The position numbers were made by a program, and so were the translations under genes. A DNA stretch of 64,000 bases from Siphonodentalium dalli (lineage: Eukaryota > Mollusca > Scaphopoda > Gadilida > Siphonodentaliidae). Below are positions 21,888-32,341 of this stretch, piece after piece (the first letter of the stretch is position 1; each line of letters opens with the position of its first letter). The notes beneath the pieces are model-generated. The model was given only the letters and a program-made list of their open reading frames with translations. It was not told where the DNA came from and did not search any database. The stretch is from contig CP136066.1 of the NCBI GenBank assembly GCA_032622095.1, positions 168,960,664-169,024,663 of the forward strand, read 5' to 3'.

Positions 21888-22857
21888 CACTATTTTAATA
21901 ATGCTGGTAATATCTTCTTTGAAGTACAGGATCAACAGCATGAATACCGTCGCCAAGTCCTGTCGTTCCTCGCACTTTTTGTTTTGTTCCAGAAGCTGGT
22001 CCATTTTGTTTCTTACATCCTTCACTACGCTAACACACTCCATGAATCTTAATAACTTAGCACATTTATTGTTTGACAAGTCTCTCCCGAATATTCATGC
22101 CGACAAGGTTCTGAAAATGTTCCAAAAGCCACCTTTCATGCCACAGAAAAGGCCAGTCCTCAAGCATTGTTTCGACAGTGGTGTTGGCATTTATCTCATG
22201 CCTTTGAAGGCCATACGTTTCACTCATCAGTTGATCAGCGGAAGTTAGATCCCACTTATCTGGCCCCAATTGGTAAAGCTCCTTTAACTTATTTATTTTT
22301 CAACGCACATCTCTTCTTCATCAACATCTGGTTGCCAATTTTTGCAACCATAGCTGTCAGCTTTTCTTTTTCTCGTTTCTTTTTTTTCCCTGATTTTTGA
22401 CCTTTTCACGATGTTGTTACTACCGGTATCATCCTGACATCTGTTCAAATTTCCCACCCTTGATTTCAACTGATTCAGGATTGAATGATATCCAGAACCA
22501 ATGGCGTGGCCTTCATCGGTTTTGTCCATGAAGGAATCCGTATATTTCTTTATTATGGCAGATGACTCAAATGTTTTCTGTCAGGATTCAAACATTTGAG
22601 TCGGATGTCATCCACAATTTCCCTGACGAATTGTCGTCTCAACTTAGGGTGTGGCCTTTGTTTCTTCTAAAAACAGTTCATCATCAATTTCTTCCAAGGG
22701 ATCCCGTAACTTGTGTACCAATTGTTCACCAAACCCGCATGTATGTTCAGAACACTTGTTGTTGCATCATTTGATGATGATGATGATGATTGTGCCGACA
22801 CTGTGGCCATTGCTGTGGCTGGCTCAGGTGTGGGAAGTACCGGTATTTGTGTGTTTT
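21888..22857 (-). pseudogene. SAMD3-like family copy B, central exons
   Basis: Exon 2 begins after TTATTTCAG at 22,857 in phase 1 (ENTQIPVLPTPEPATAMATV). It is followed in shifted frames by LVHKLRDPLEEIDDELFLEE, KLRRQFVREIVDDIRLKCLN, IIKKYTDSFMDKTDEGHAIG, GSGYHSILNQLKSRVGNLNR, YGCKNWQPDVDEEE, LKELYQLGPDKWDLTSADQL, LQRHEIN, MLEDWPFLWHERWLLEHF, MDQLLEQNKKCEERQDLATV and YFKEDITSIIKIVE, ending at a clean donor GTGGAG|GTATGT at 21,888. The block order matches the family. At least five single-base frame changes occur, one in an AAAAA run after MCVEK. Either the gene is decaying or the assembly has indel errors; no in-frame stop inside the aligned blocks was noted. Confidence 0.6.
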
Positions 22858-23925
22858 CTGAAATAAAAAGATATAACAATAATCAATAATGCATTTACTG
22901 TTCTGGTTATTATTTTATTATAAGGCCAAAGAAAAAAATATTGATGGTTTGGGTTTCCATACCCGGTGCTACCGACCCTATTTTAACCCCCCCCCCCCCA
23001 CCCTAAATTTCAGCATCTCAGAACAGGTTGACTTCTTAGTAAATGTATCGTACAATATTCAAATTTATACAAAAATAATCAAGAGTAGTTTTATGTAAAT
23101 CTTCAAGCAAAATATGCACATGAAACGTAATAAGAATATGTCCAAATTTTTGTTTTTGTTTCAGGCCTACCTACAGACCCTATTTTTTCCGGACTGTAAC
23201 CCAGAAATATGGCATAAACATTATGTTATTGTCAACTTCTGTCACACGAGCATTCTCTAGTTTGTATACACCAGTATACGTCTTGACAATATACTATTTA
23301 CGCGCTGATTGAGTTTGGCATATGAGCAGAACTGTATATATTTTGGTTTTCCTTCTGTTGATGGCGATTTGAACAAATATGAATATTTCTGCAACGAACG
23401 CCGCCCATGCCTTTAATACCCATTTCCAACTATGGTAAAGCATTCAGCAATAGACATCATTCTGATAAAGGTCACAAGAAATAGTATCTACTTGAGTACA
23501 AATATGGCATGTGGGGACCATGTTCGACCTCATGTTTTATTTGACAAACCGGCGTAAAATTTGGTGAGTCATCTTTTACGACAATGTGAAGGCATGTTCC
23601 AAATTTTGGCAACTTTGAATGCATGGTTGAAAAGTTATAAACACGCCAATAGTTCCGTTGAAAATCAAAGCAACGAGATTTATAAGTAAACAAAGCCTTG
23701 TTTTCCAGAGAATTTTGAATAGTTGCACTATCAAGAAATGTATGTAAACAGTATAATAAACACTTGTATCATCACTTCCAACTTTATCACGATGATTAAT
23801 CACATTCATAGGTTTGCGTAAATGCCCGGGTTTGACAAGTACTAGTAAACGCACACGTCTGCTATAGACAGTAACAGGATGGCCAAAACAGTATCAATCC
23901 AACCGATATTATACAATTAGGCCAG

Positions 23926-24351
23926 AACAAATTGAATGCGTGTTTCCAGTAACCCGACTGACCGTCTTCAAAACCCCAAACCCAAGTTCATCTATAAACC
24001 GACCGACCGCACTTTTAACCAAACTGTGTACGCGTCGTTCCAGTTTATCTGATTCACCTCGCGAGATAAATGATATCTTTGATATATCTATATACTAGTA
24101 TTTTTCGCAAAGCCACATCGTCACTTTTCAAACAGAAAGTCAAATTACGACCGGACGCTCAATATATCAGTTTTATCAGGTTTTATCAGCAATTTATTGG
24201 TTGCTCTGGGTCAATGTATGGTGTTTAATGGTGGTCAGGCATGGCCCACACGAGACCATAAAAAAATGAAATGAAAAAATAAAATAAAAAGCCTACCGCC
24301 CGCCCGAGTTTTTTTCGGGGCTCATTACGGGAAACACGCATTCAATTTGTT
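23926..24351. mobile_element. MITE with 27-bp inverted ends
   Basis: Arms 23,926-23,952 and 24,325-24,351 (AACAAATTGAATGCGTGTTT in the left arm) match as inverted repeats with one mismatch in 27. The interior is about 370 bp without coding potential. Target duplication not resolved. Confidence 0.55.
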
Positions 24352-24357
24352 TTGACT

Positions 24358-24501
24358 CATCGCATTGTTTCTTGGTTAACGCGAGAAATTGTCAGACCGA
24401 GGAAGTCAATATTCAGTTATTATTCACCAAGGCCGTAGATCGAGGTGAATATTGACTTCCTATGGCTGAAAATTCATCGCGTCAACCAAGAAACAATGTG
24501 A
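24358..24501. repeat. Long imperfect hairpin
   Basis: Arms around CGCATTGTTTCTTGGTTAAC (from 24,361) and the complement ending ACCAAGAAACAATGTGAT pair over about 57 bp and include GGAAGTCAATATTCA. It directly follows the MITE at 23,926-24,351, so the two may be one composite element. Confidence 0.5.
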
Positions 24502-24802
24502 TAACTGTTCTATTATATGAAACCCACATTGATTGGACAAGATGTTGTGACGTTGAACGTCGCTGTGAAAATTTTATCTATTTTCAGATCTGATATGTTA
24601 ACCCCTGAGGTATTTTATGTCACTCAGAACTGTTATTAACCTGTTGTTTCATTAATGAGGTGAACATCATAACATTTTAACATAGGAATTGGGTAATGAA
24701 ACTTATGATCATATAAAACAAGTTGTTTTGGACCGAGAAGACTTGGTCTAACCAAAGACTAGAATGATACTGTGTAGTAATGTTCCTAGTAAACAAACAT
24801 AC

Positions 24803-25004
24803 CTTTAGGTGTCCACCTGCTCATCAACTTCCGACACTGTATTGGCTTTAGGTGGTCACTCATATCATCTTCCTTGATGAACGAAAGGTCCTCAATCTCT
24901 TCAACTCCACATTTCTCAATTAGATGTACAGCTAGAGAGTTAACTTTGAACTCCGGCAGCGAAGGCAGAATGCCATGTATAGATACTTTCACAGCATCCA
25001 TCAC
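24803..25004 (-). CDS. SAMD3-like family copy B, SAM-domain exon
   Basis: The segment starts at an ATG (25,004) next to a possible acceptor (ACATATAG) and ends at donor CTAAAG|GTATGT at 24,803. It encodes VSIHGILPSLPEFKVNSLAV, HLIEKCGVEEIEDLSFIKED and DMSDHLKPIQCRKLMSRW, a SAM-like helical domain related to the ORF at 4,614-4,805. It ends in phase 1 and so joins in frame to the exon starting at 22,857 (G + AA = Glu). In copy A the equivalent phase-1 position is occupied by the CIDE-N-like exon, so N-terminal domains differ between the paralogues. Confidence 0.6.
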
Positions 25005-25111
25005 TATATGTAGAATCTAATATTCTGTCACAAGAATTGAATTTGGATAGAATCATAAATTGATGGAGACATTTGTCACAGGTACATGAATGTTTCCATT
25101 TGAGCTAACTT

Positions 25112-25170
25112 GACGTGTGTGTGAGTGTGTGTGTGTGTATGTGAGGGTGTGTGTGTTTCTGTTTTTTTTA
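25112..25170. repeat. GT-rich microsatellite
   Basis: Imperfect (GT)n run, TGTGTGTGAGTGTGTGTGTG and following. Confidence 0.8.
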
Positions 25171-25592
25171 AAAATAAAGATAGAGATAAGAATGAGGAAA
25201 AGCAAGAAAAAGCTTACTTTGCGACTCCTAAAAGTTAAGGGTCAGACTCGCAAAAACTGTCCGGAAATTTGGTACAATTGTGACATAATATGTAAGAACC
25301 ATCGAACCATTTTCAGGTAACAAGAACGTCTGTAAATTATTTTTTTCTCAAAAATGTAGGTCATATACATGTATATACCGGTATCATGGATATCAGATCT
25401 GAAGATTAGTACAGCGCATTTATCAAACTTATTGCAACAAAATGTTTATCAGTGGGAATAATAACATTCAACAATCATAAACAACATACTCAAAAATCAT
25501 AAAGAATCAAGAAAGGCGAAATTGATGAATTTTGTGAAATTATTTACAATACTAAATTTAAGGCTTTTCAAGAATAGTTTCTATATATAAGT

Positions 25593-25985
25593 TCAATGAT
25601 GACGAATATGATAAAGGCGACGCAGACGACAACGATGATGGACTTGCTGGTAATCACAACGATGAGGGTGACGAAGATGAAATGTTTGGCTGACAGATAT
25701 ATAGCAATGACGGCGATGTTGATGATGATGATTTAGATGTTGACGACAAAAATGAGGATGATAATGCATGGTGGTGATGATGATGATAATGAGTGACGAA
25801 GATGACGATGAAGATGACAACAACAAGTACGGTGGGCGGTGATGATGAAGATAATGGAGGTGATGACAACGTTGATGACTATAATGACGATAACAATGTG
25901 GTTATAGGATGGTGAACATGATGATGACGACGATGACGACAACGGGGATGATGACGACGGCGATGATGATGATTACAAAAACAAA
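25593..25985. repeat. Degenerate GAY trinucleotide repeat
   Basis: About 390 bp dominated by GAT, GAC and GAA triplets. All long minus-strand ORFs here (His/Ser-rich) are by-products of this repeat and are not called. Confidence 0.8.
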
Positions 25986-25989
25986 GGAC

Positions 25990-26939
25990 CGAACGGCAAA
26001 CAGCAACCACAACCACCGGGCACATGCAGGATAACGGGCCATTCGTTTGAAGGGTACGGACCGGGTCGCACCCCCTTGGCTACGGGCTTGATTCATATGG
26101 CCATGACTTTATTTTGGCACACATGAGTTTAACAATTCCAGCACAGTGTATTTAGCCTCGTATACTTAAATAGGTTTAGCTTATGACAAATACAGGGCAC
26201 ATACATGTTCATATCAATATTTTGAGTTGTATGACCTCAAATATGGTATTTCATCTCACCAGTTCTGTGTCACAAGGCAAATTTGGAAGTCCATACAGTC
26301 GAACACACTAAACAGAATATATTTGTCTTCTGGACCATAGATGCTTAAAGTAATCATTGTTGTGATACCCATTCATTTTTCTATATATTTTTAAATACTA
26401 GACCATAAAATATGGATTTGAGCAAATTCTTAGAAATAGAGGAGCCTTCGAAAATTAGACAAACTCCTAATTTTGAACTAATAGACTTTTCCTGCTAAGA
26501 AATATTGTGTTGCAATTACTTTGGCACATTTTTCTCTTAATTGCACTGGACTAGATCATGAGAGGATGCTTTATTATCCTTCACTCATGCATGGAATTTG
26601 GCTAGATTTATGCAATCCGTGCGTCTCCCCCTTAAAGATGGTCTGTCTCGTCCTGGCACCATTTTATGCAAAAATTAACAAAATTCCACGAAAAATCATT
26701 TTGAAGGAATCTTAGCACTGCTGTTCTCAAAGAAACACATGAGAAACATAAGAGAAACATCTGGTGTTATAAATATTTCACTTAAAAGTGTTTTAGAAGA
26801 TACATTTTCAATCAAAATATAGTACGCTGGTCATCCTATAAACCACCCCATGAGCAAATGTTCAATTTGCCTAAATAATCTTATGTTTGATCGCTAATTT
26901 TATTTTTAAAACGAACAAAAATACGAAAATTGACAAATA
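25990..26939. other. No gene recognised
   Basis: AT-rich non-coding sequence between the trinucleotide repeat and the TA-flanked MITE. Nothing on either strand could be supported. Confidence 0.35.
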
Positions 26940-27131
26940 CAGTAATGCCCTAAGTAATCGACCTCTTAACCAAAGCAGAATAATGGGTAACTTTTCTGGA
27001 TTTAGTCGGAAATATGGCTTGTTGCCGAGAGCTTTCCGATGAATGGCAACAAGCCATATTTCCAACTAAATACTGAAAAGTTATCCATAATTCTGCTTTG
27101 GTTAAGAGGTCGATTACTTAGGGCATTACTG
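26940..27131. mobile_element. 192-bp Tc1/mariner-type MITE with TA target site
   Basis: Arms of about 85-90 bp (CAGTAATGCCCTAAGTAATC outward end) pair almost completely, leaving a loop of about 20 bp, and the dinucleotide TA flanks both sides (26,938-26,939 and 27,132-27,133). TA duplication plus CAGT ends fit a non-autonomous Tc1/mariner relative. Confidence 0.7.
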
Positions 27132-27240
27132 TACCTATTCTCGGTCTGTGTCCCACGCATGGTTCGTCCTGGTATGTGCAAATTGGGGAATTTAACCTTT
27201 TGATAACCGGAGCTTCCTAATTTTTTGCGAAAACCCTGTG

Positions 27241-27380
27241 CCAATGCATTCTCTTATATATGCGAGTCACACATAGGGTGAGTTGCATACATGTATATAA
27301 GAAAATGCATTGGCCTAACATTATTTACCTTGACCGTGTAAGCCAGTGCATTCTCGTATATATGTGAGTATAATGCACTG
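27241..27380. repeat. Double-hairpin dispersed repeat, copy 2 (inverted)
   Basis: Hairpin B' (27,241-27,313, arms CCAATGCATTCTC and AAAATGCATTGG) is followed by hairpin A' (27,342-27,380, arms CCAGTGCATTCTC and AATGCACTG). Order and the CCTAACATTATTTAC spacer are the reverse complement of copy 1 at 9,882-10,033. Confidence 0.6.
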
Positions 27381-27948
27381 ACATTAAAGGATTCAAGGCC
27401 TCACTGTTAAAACATACATATAAAACGTTATTGCCCAACATACATGTATATGTCTTCCACTGTTTAATATACGGTAACTTTTAAATTGACTTAATAATTA
27501 GACTATTCCTGGAATGGAAAACTGTTTGTTTTAGCCTGAGTTGTGTTTACTGACACACACAGCGCACTTTACAGGATGACCACTGACCAGCATGGTAATG
27601 TTCTAAAAATAATCACAAAAACTGTCACGATTAATAGAAAATAATTGATAAAATAAAATTCCTAGTGACAGAAGTAGTGATTTGGACCATCCATATATGG
27701 AATTATGGATATGTGGTTTTGAAGGTCCAATTATACAAGAAAAACAATTCAGGAAAGAGCGAGACCATCTTTCAATTCACTAATTAATAGAACATGTTGA
27801 TTTGTTTATTAAATTTCTTATTTAATGAGATCATGATAATCGAACTACATGTACCACATGTACATAACTACATGTACCACATATACATGTAACTATTAAA
27901 ACAAACTTTCTGATTGTATCCTATTTGTATATGTACTGCATTGATGGC

Positions 27949-30656
27949 TCAAGCTGAGTCAAACAAAGATCTATTTCCCACATTGTGATGTAATACAACT
28001 ACTGCAGAATTACCAGTAACAAGTTCATATTCAGGTAGTGGATAATAATCTACTAAAGATTCATAAGAAGTACATTTAGTGCCACATGCATCGCCCAATG
28101 AATAAACTCCCAAATGAGATTGAAGTTTGCTTTTGTACATTTTAGTAACAAAATAAACTTTGGCATTGTTTTTTACCAAGATGATTAAAATTTGACCAAA
28201 CAAAATGCAAGTATCTGTACATTCCTCTACACCAATGGCAATGTAGTAACGTTTCTTATATAATGTTCCATTTAAAGTAAGAGAACAAGTTACTATGGTA
28301 TCGGTGGAGCTAACATTTATATGAGCATGTCCTATTGCTTCCTGTATATCTGCACTAGTTATCTGCATGAAATGGCAAACTCTCACCAATCTGGATACCC
28401 GGTGGAATCAAATTCCCATAACTTAGGTATGCTTGCAAAAGTTGGTGCCTCTCGGCAAGTGAGTGGCAAACCTTTTTGAAATTTTGGGATCGCCTTACAC
28501 ATCGTTTAAAATAAGTGTGCTTTCTTTCAAACCGCAATGTCCACAGTCGAATGAGAGGTCCAAATTTCAAACTTAGATCAGCATAGTGAGAAAGGTAGTG
28601 GTGTTTTGGTCTAAGTGGTGTTTCAGGAAATGGCTGCTCCCTTGTAGCCATATAGACTTCGATCAAAACTTTTAACGTTGCTATCAAGCCAGTGTCAAGT
28701 TTGGGGCCACACACAATTTCAACAATTTCCCGCATAAGAAGAACAAATTGCCAAACTTCATCATAGAAATTCCTAATTTTATTGCAAATGATGAGAGGTA
28801 GAAGTCTCAAAAAACACCAGTTTTGCACAGTTTGACCTCCTATTGTAAAACCATTTGAATTTACCTGATTCAGTTTATCACTAGCATCATTTCCAAGGAA
28901 GCAGAATTGGGATAACTGTCGATTCAGTTGCTCATATGTGAACCATTTTACTGTTTTTATCATATATCTTAAACACAAAGCTAAATAATGTGAAACTAAA
29001 CCTTCGAACTGATCATGGCCTATACAAGGAGGCAAACCAGGTTCGCATACATGATACTATTTCAATTTATTGAAAACAGAATTACCTTTAATTCCACAAA
29101 TCATACCTGAACCACCAAGTTTAGAAACAATCTCATCATAGCTTTCTACTGTTCGAACTGTTCCAGTTAGATAAGGTTTTTGTAAAAATGATTCCCTTGT
29201 GATTTCACAATACCTGCACAAATGAACTGTTGTACTGAAATTTTCTGTGAATCCTCCAATGCAGTGTGAACCTAAATTGTCCCCAACTATTGCCAAAAGT
29301 ACACATTTCATAGTCCTGTTATACTTATCTAAAACAATGCCACTTTCTTCCAAAACCTTCAAATCTTCAATAAGGCAATTAAATATGGAATCTTGATTAA
29401 AATTTTTGAAATGGTGGAATATTCACAATTGAGTAATATACAGCAAGGATTTTGTGCTTCTTTTTGCCAGCACCAAGAGGATTCGCAACTTCAAAGGGAT
29501 CTTGGTAAAGGATAATTCCAATGGTGTCGGGATCAGACAATACAAGCTTATTTTTTCTGTATATACTACCGTCAACAATATCAGCAAGGACGTCATCAGA
29601 ATGACTACCGGTAGTACTTTTGTCAGATGTTGTGAAACCTGACACATGATCCCAGACAGACTTGTTATTTAAAAATGCTTCAAGCGAATTTGCAATTGGA
29701 ATATAATCAAAATACCGATGCTTTCCAAATTCATTTCTCCCTAGATATACCTCCACTGGATCCACATAGTGCAACATTTTTTTGTAAAACGATTTTCTAG
29801 TCTGAGCTGTCCGTAAAACACCAGAATTAATATTTTTCATTAAATCGCATGTAAACAATTGATTTAATACAGAACTGATAACCTCTTCGATGCCATTGCT
29901 TAACAAGCTATGTTTTAATTTATTGAACATGTGTGCTCTCCCTTTATCATGGATATCCTGATAACCTTCGACAATTTGTTGAATACTACTGACTGGTATC
30001 AATAACTGGGTCTGCATTTTCAAATAAAACAATGACAATGCCTGCTAAATATCATTTTCACCCACATCCTCAATTACCTCATCTATAGGAGATAATTCTG
30101 AATCAATATCAATGTGATTTTGGGCATCCTCTACATTTACATTAACAGTTGCTGCTTCTTCTGAATGAAGTAATGATGCAGAGGAACATTCAGTCCCATT
30201 GGCATTATAATTATTGGAAATGGAATGGATGCAAGTAGATTTCAAATCATTCACAGACCAATGCTGATGTTTCCTACACAAATGAGATGTGAGAGATGAC
30301 ACCACGGAATATGTGCTATCACACCCTGTCAAAGGGCACTGAACTTTCAAGCCATCACGTATATGTGATTTGAGATGTGAAATAAACGTTTGCCAGATTG
30401 CGAATTTTTTCTGACACCAAACAACTTCACAAACAAATGAGATATTTTCGAAATTGGGGCCAAAATTATGAATTTTAGAATGAGAGTGATCGCGGCTTAT
30501 GTGAGATTTGAATGACTTATAACAACTAAATCTGCGAGGACAATGTTCAATGCGACAAGGTTTCGTTATATTCGGAATGTGCTGATGTAATTGATAGTGT
30601 AGAATGTATAACTTTGGTATGTCTGTTTCTAAGTTGCAAAGTTCACAGGCAAACAT
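27949..30656 (-). pseudogene. C2H2 zinc-finger multi-copy family gene, near full length but broken
   Basis: Start chosen at the ATG at 30,656 (MFACELCNL), since upstream codons fall in the LTR. Four C2H2 fingers occupy about residues 4-145: CELC...H-H, CRIEHC...HISRDH, CEVVWC...HLKSH, CPLTGC...HLCRKH. Downstream come YRKNKLVLSDPDTIGIILYQ, DPFEVANPLG, KHKILAVYYSIVNIPP, VGDNLGSHCIGGFTENF, HLCRYCEITR, GLPPCIGHDQFEGLV, TIGGQTVQNWCFLRLLPLII, RPKHHYLSHYADL, RFERKHTYFKR and the C-terminal DYYPLPEYELVTGNSAV. I know this architecture as an intron-poor, lineage-expanded family in fish and invertebrates without a name I can give; the function is unknown. Lesions: in-frame TAG codons at 30,045-30,047 and 29,057-29,059, and frame changes near 29,397 (TTTT run) and 28,370. 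The LTR array begins 37 bp upstream of the start codon. Confidence 0.65.
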
Positions 30657-30692
30657 AATTATCGAATACGTCAGTAATACTAGTATTACTAC

Positions 30693-31452
30693 TGTAGTCA
30701 ACTGGGGGTTCCCATAAGCGGGGAGGGGCTGTGGACACTACTTAGTGGGCGCAGGTTCCCAAGTCTTATTGTTTCCACACTCCCCGGGCCAGTTTAATAG
30801 AATAGAATAGCGAGGTAATCATGAGTTTATTAATCAATAGCATCTATGTGGTTATATGTTGAGTATCTAAGTTTGATATATTTGATAAGTTCAAATACAA
30901 ATATTGGTTCTATATATATTATCTCAACTTATAGTACAATAAATGTCCAAATAACCTACTTCCGGTCATATATATGAGAGAACCGGGTAAACTGACAGAA
31001 TACGTCACTTCCGGTACAGAAAGTGGAAGGAGAAATCTACTTCCGGTAAATATGTATTAGCGAACAGTGTAAACAGCCGGAGAATACAACTTCCGGTGTA
31101 TAAAATGTTCCCCAAGTTAATTATAATGTCCACCCAAAACTGTTGCCTACGTCTGGGTAGTCAGAGCTATTAGTAAGAGATGGTGACCATACTCAAGATA
31201 ATTCTGACTGAACCAATGTTGCAAGAAACAGTGGCCTTTTTATACGATTTGAGCGGATCGGGAGATCGTATTGGCCGCCCAATCGGAGGTCACCGCTCAA
31301 ATCGACGAATCAGAACCACTGCCCCTTTGCACACATTGGATCAGTCCAAAGTTGAAGTGGTGACCAGCCCACCATTAATGGGCCTTTAGTGAAAAGACAC
31401 CTTACAGGTAAGACCTGTTAACAAGTGGGTGAAATCACCCAACATTACCACA
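30693..31452 (-). repeat. LTR1 (760 bp)
   Basis: Near-identical to LTR2 and LTR3. Minus-strand signals: four ACCGGAAGT sites (31,089-31,097; 31,039-31,047; 31,007-31,015; 30,958-30,966), then TATATATA at 30,911-30,918, then AATAAA at 30,826-30,831. This layout fits U3 promoter elements followed by R with a polyadenylation signal. Confidence 0.85.
30958..31097 (-). promoter_or_regulatory. ETS/GABP-type site cluster in the LTR
   Basis: Four exact matches to ACCGGAAGT within 140 bp, all in the same orientation, lie 40 to 180 bp upstream of a TATA-like TATATATA in transcription sense. ETS-family and GABP proteins bind this word. The same cluster occurs in LTR2 and LTR3; LTR4 has lost part of it through a deletion of about 20 bp. 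Binding is inferred from the motif only. Confidence 0.55.
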
Positions 31453-31465
31453 CTCCTCCCTCCTT
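31453..31465 (-). other. Polypurine tract of internal unit 1
   Basis: Minus-strand AAGGAGGGAGGAG directly abuts the LTR start TGTGGTAATG, the expected position of the plus-strand DNA primer. Repeated at the equivalent place in units 2 and 3. Confidence 0.75.
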
Positions 31466-31667
31466 AAAAATCACAATGTATACATTGTGAAAAAGGTCCA
31501 TACAAAGTTAGAAATGTTCTGTTCTTGATGCACAGGATGAGGATCATGAATTCACGATATCGTTATCCGTTGTCACGTTTTGAAACAGACTATAACAGTC
31601 ACTCGAATTCACTGCTGATTCTCGAACAATAGTCTAAATGGTGCGATTCCAGTTTCCTTCCATGTAC

Positions 31668-31735
31668 AGCTTAGACACCTTCCCAGCTTAGACACCTTCC
31701 CAGCATAGACACCTTCCCAGCTTAGACACCTTTCC
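31668..31735. repeat. 17-bp tandem repeat, four copies
   Basis: AGCTTAGACACCTTCCC and variants repeat four times at the 3' end of the internal coding region. Because 17 is not a multiple of three it changes frame at each unit and ends the 217-codon ORF. Also present in units 2 and 3. Confidence 0.8.
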
Positions 31736-32341
31736 ATCTCCCGGCCAGAAGTAATAATCGAGCAGATGCTCGCTTGATAACTGGGTAGAGTCCGCGATCA
31801 AGTATGCAATTTCGCCATCCTCGCGTTGTATTTTCGACTGTCCAACAAACCAAGTATCCATAACGATGGACGTAGATAGTTTAATATTGCCTGCATCAAA
31901 GGTTTCACAAACAAAATACTCTTCCGCCAAAAGATTTTGTCGTAACCAATCGTTGTACTCGTGGCACCAGACTATCACATTGCTTGAGACCCTCATGAAC
32001 CATAATATCACTGTTAACTCCGAGACCATTATCATCACCGTAACCACTATCGCGACTATCACTTTGCTTATGACCCTCATGAACCATGATATCATTTTTA
32101 ACACCGAGACCTTCATCGTCACCATGACCACTATCGCGACTATCACTTTGCTTATGACCCTCATGAACCATGATATCATTTTTAACACCGAGACCGTCAT
32201 CGTCACCATGACCACTATCGCGACTAGCACTGCTCGAATCGAGTGTGTATGAAAAATTAAAGCAGACAACTCCTCCCGAAAAATTACGACCAGCAGCGGC
32301 AGCTGGTATGGATGGTACCAATCGCTTCGAGACCAACTCAT
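31688..32341 (-). CDS. Alternative-frame ORF, 217 codons, unit 1
   Basis: It overlaps the protease ORF in another frame. The upstream half is the alternative reading of the 84-bp repeats and is hydrophobic by composition. The downstream half (CHEYNDWLRQNLLAEEYFV, DTWFVGQSKIQREDGEIAYL, LSSEHLLDYYFWPGDGKVS) looks like genuine protein and may be the true continuation of the polyprotein after a frame change. No domain recognised. Identical ORFs lie at 35,452-36,105 and 39,217-39,870. Confidence 0.35.
   Translation of the reverse strand: MSWSRSDWYHPYQLPLLVVIFREELSALIFHTHSIRAVLVAIVVMVTMTVSVLKMISWFMRVISKVIVAIVVMVTMKVSVLKMISWFMRVISKVIVAIVVTVMIMVSELTVILWFMRVSSNVIVWCHEYNDWLRQNLLAEEYFVCETFDAGNIKLSTSIVMDTWFVGQSKIQREDGEIAYLIADSTQLSSEHLLDYYFWPGDGKVSKLGRCLCWEGV

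Noticed and set aside
25593..26096. Several minus-strand His/Ser-rich ORFs
   Set aside because: They are translations of the GAY trinucleotide repeat and have no independent coding signal.
29057..30047. Two in-frame TAG codons as possible stop-codon recoding
   Set aside because: Frameshifts elsewhere in the same gene make decay a simpler explanation, and the aligned relative does not show a consistent residue at these sites.
31180..31389. 69-codon plus-strand ORF inside each LTR (also 34,944, 38,709, 42,457)
   Set aside because: Antisense to the element, no recognised domain, and its repetition only reflects LTR identity.
31866..32252. 128-codon plus-strand ORF in each internal unit
   Set aside because: Kept open by the 84-bp in-frame repeat on the opposite strand; low-complexity repeat peptide without support.
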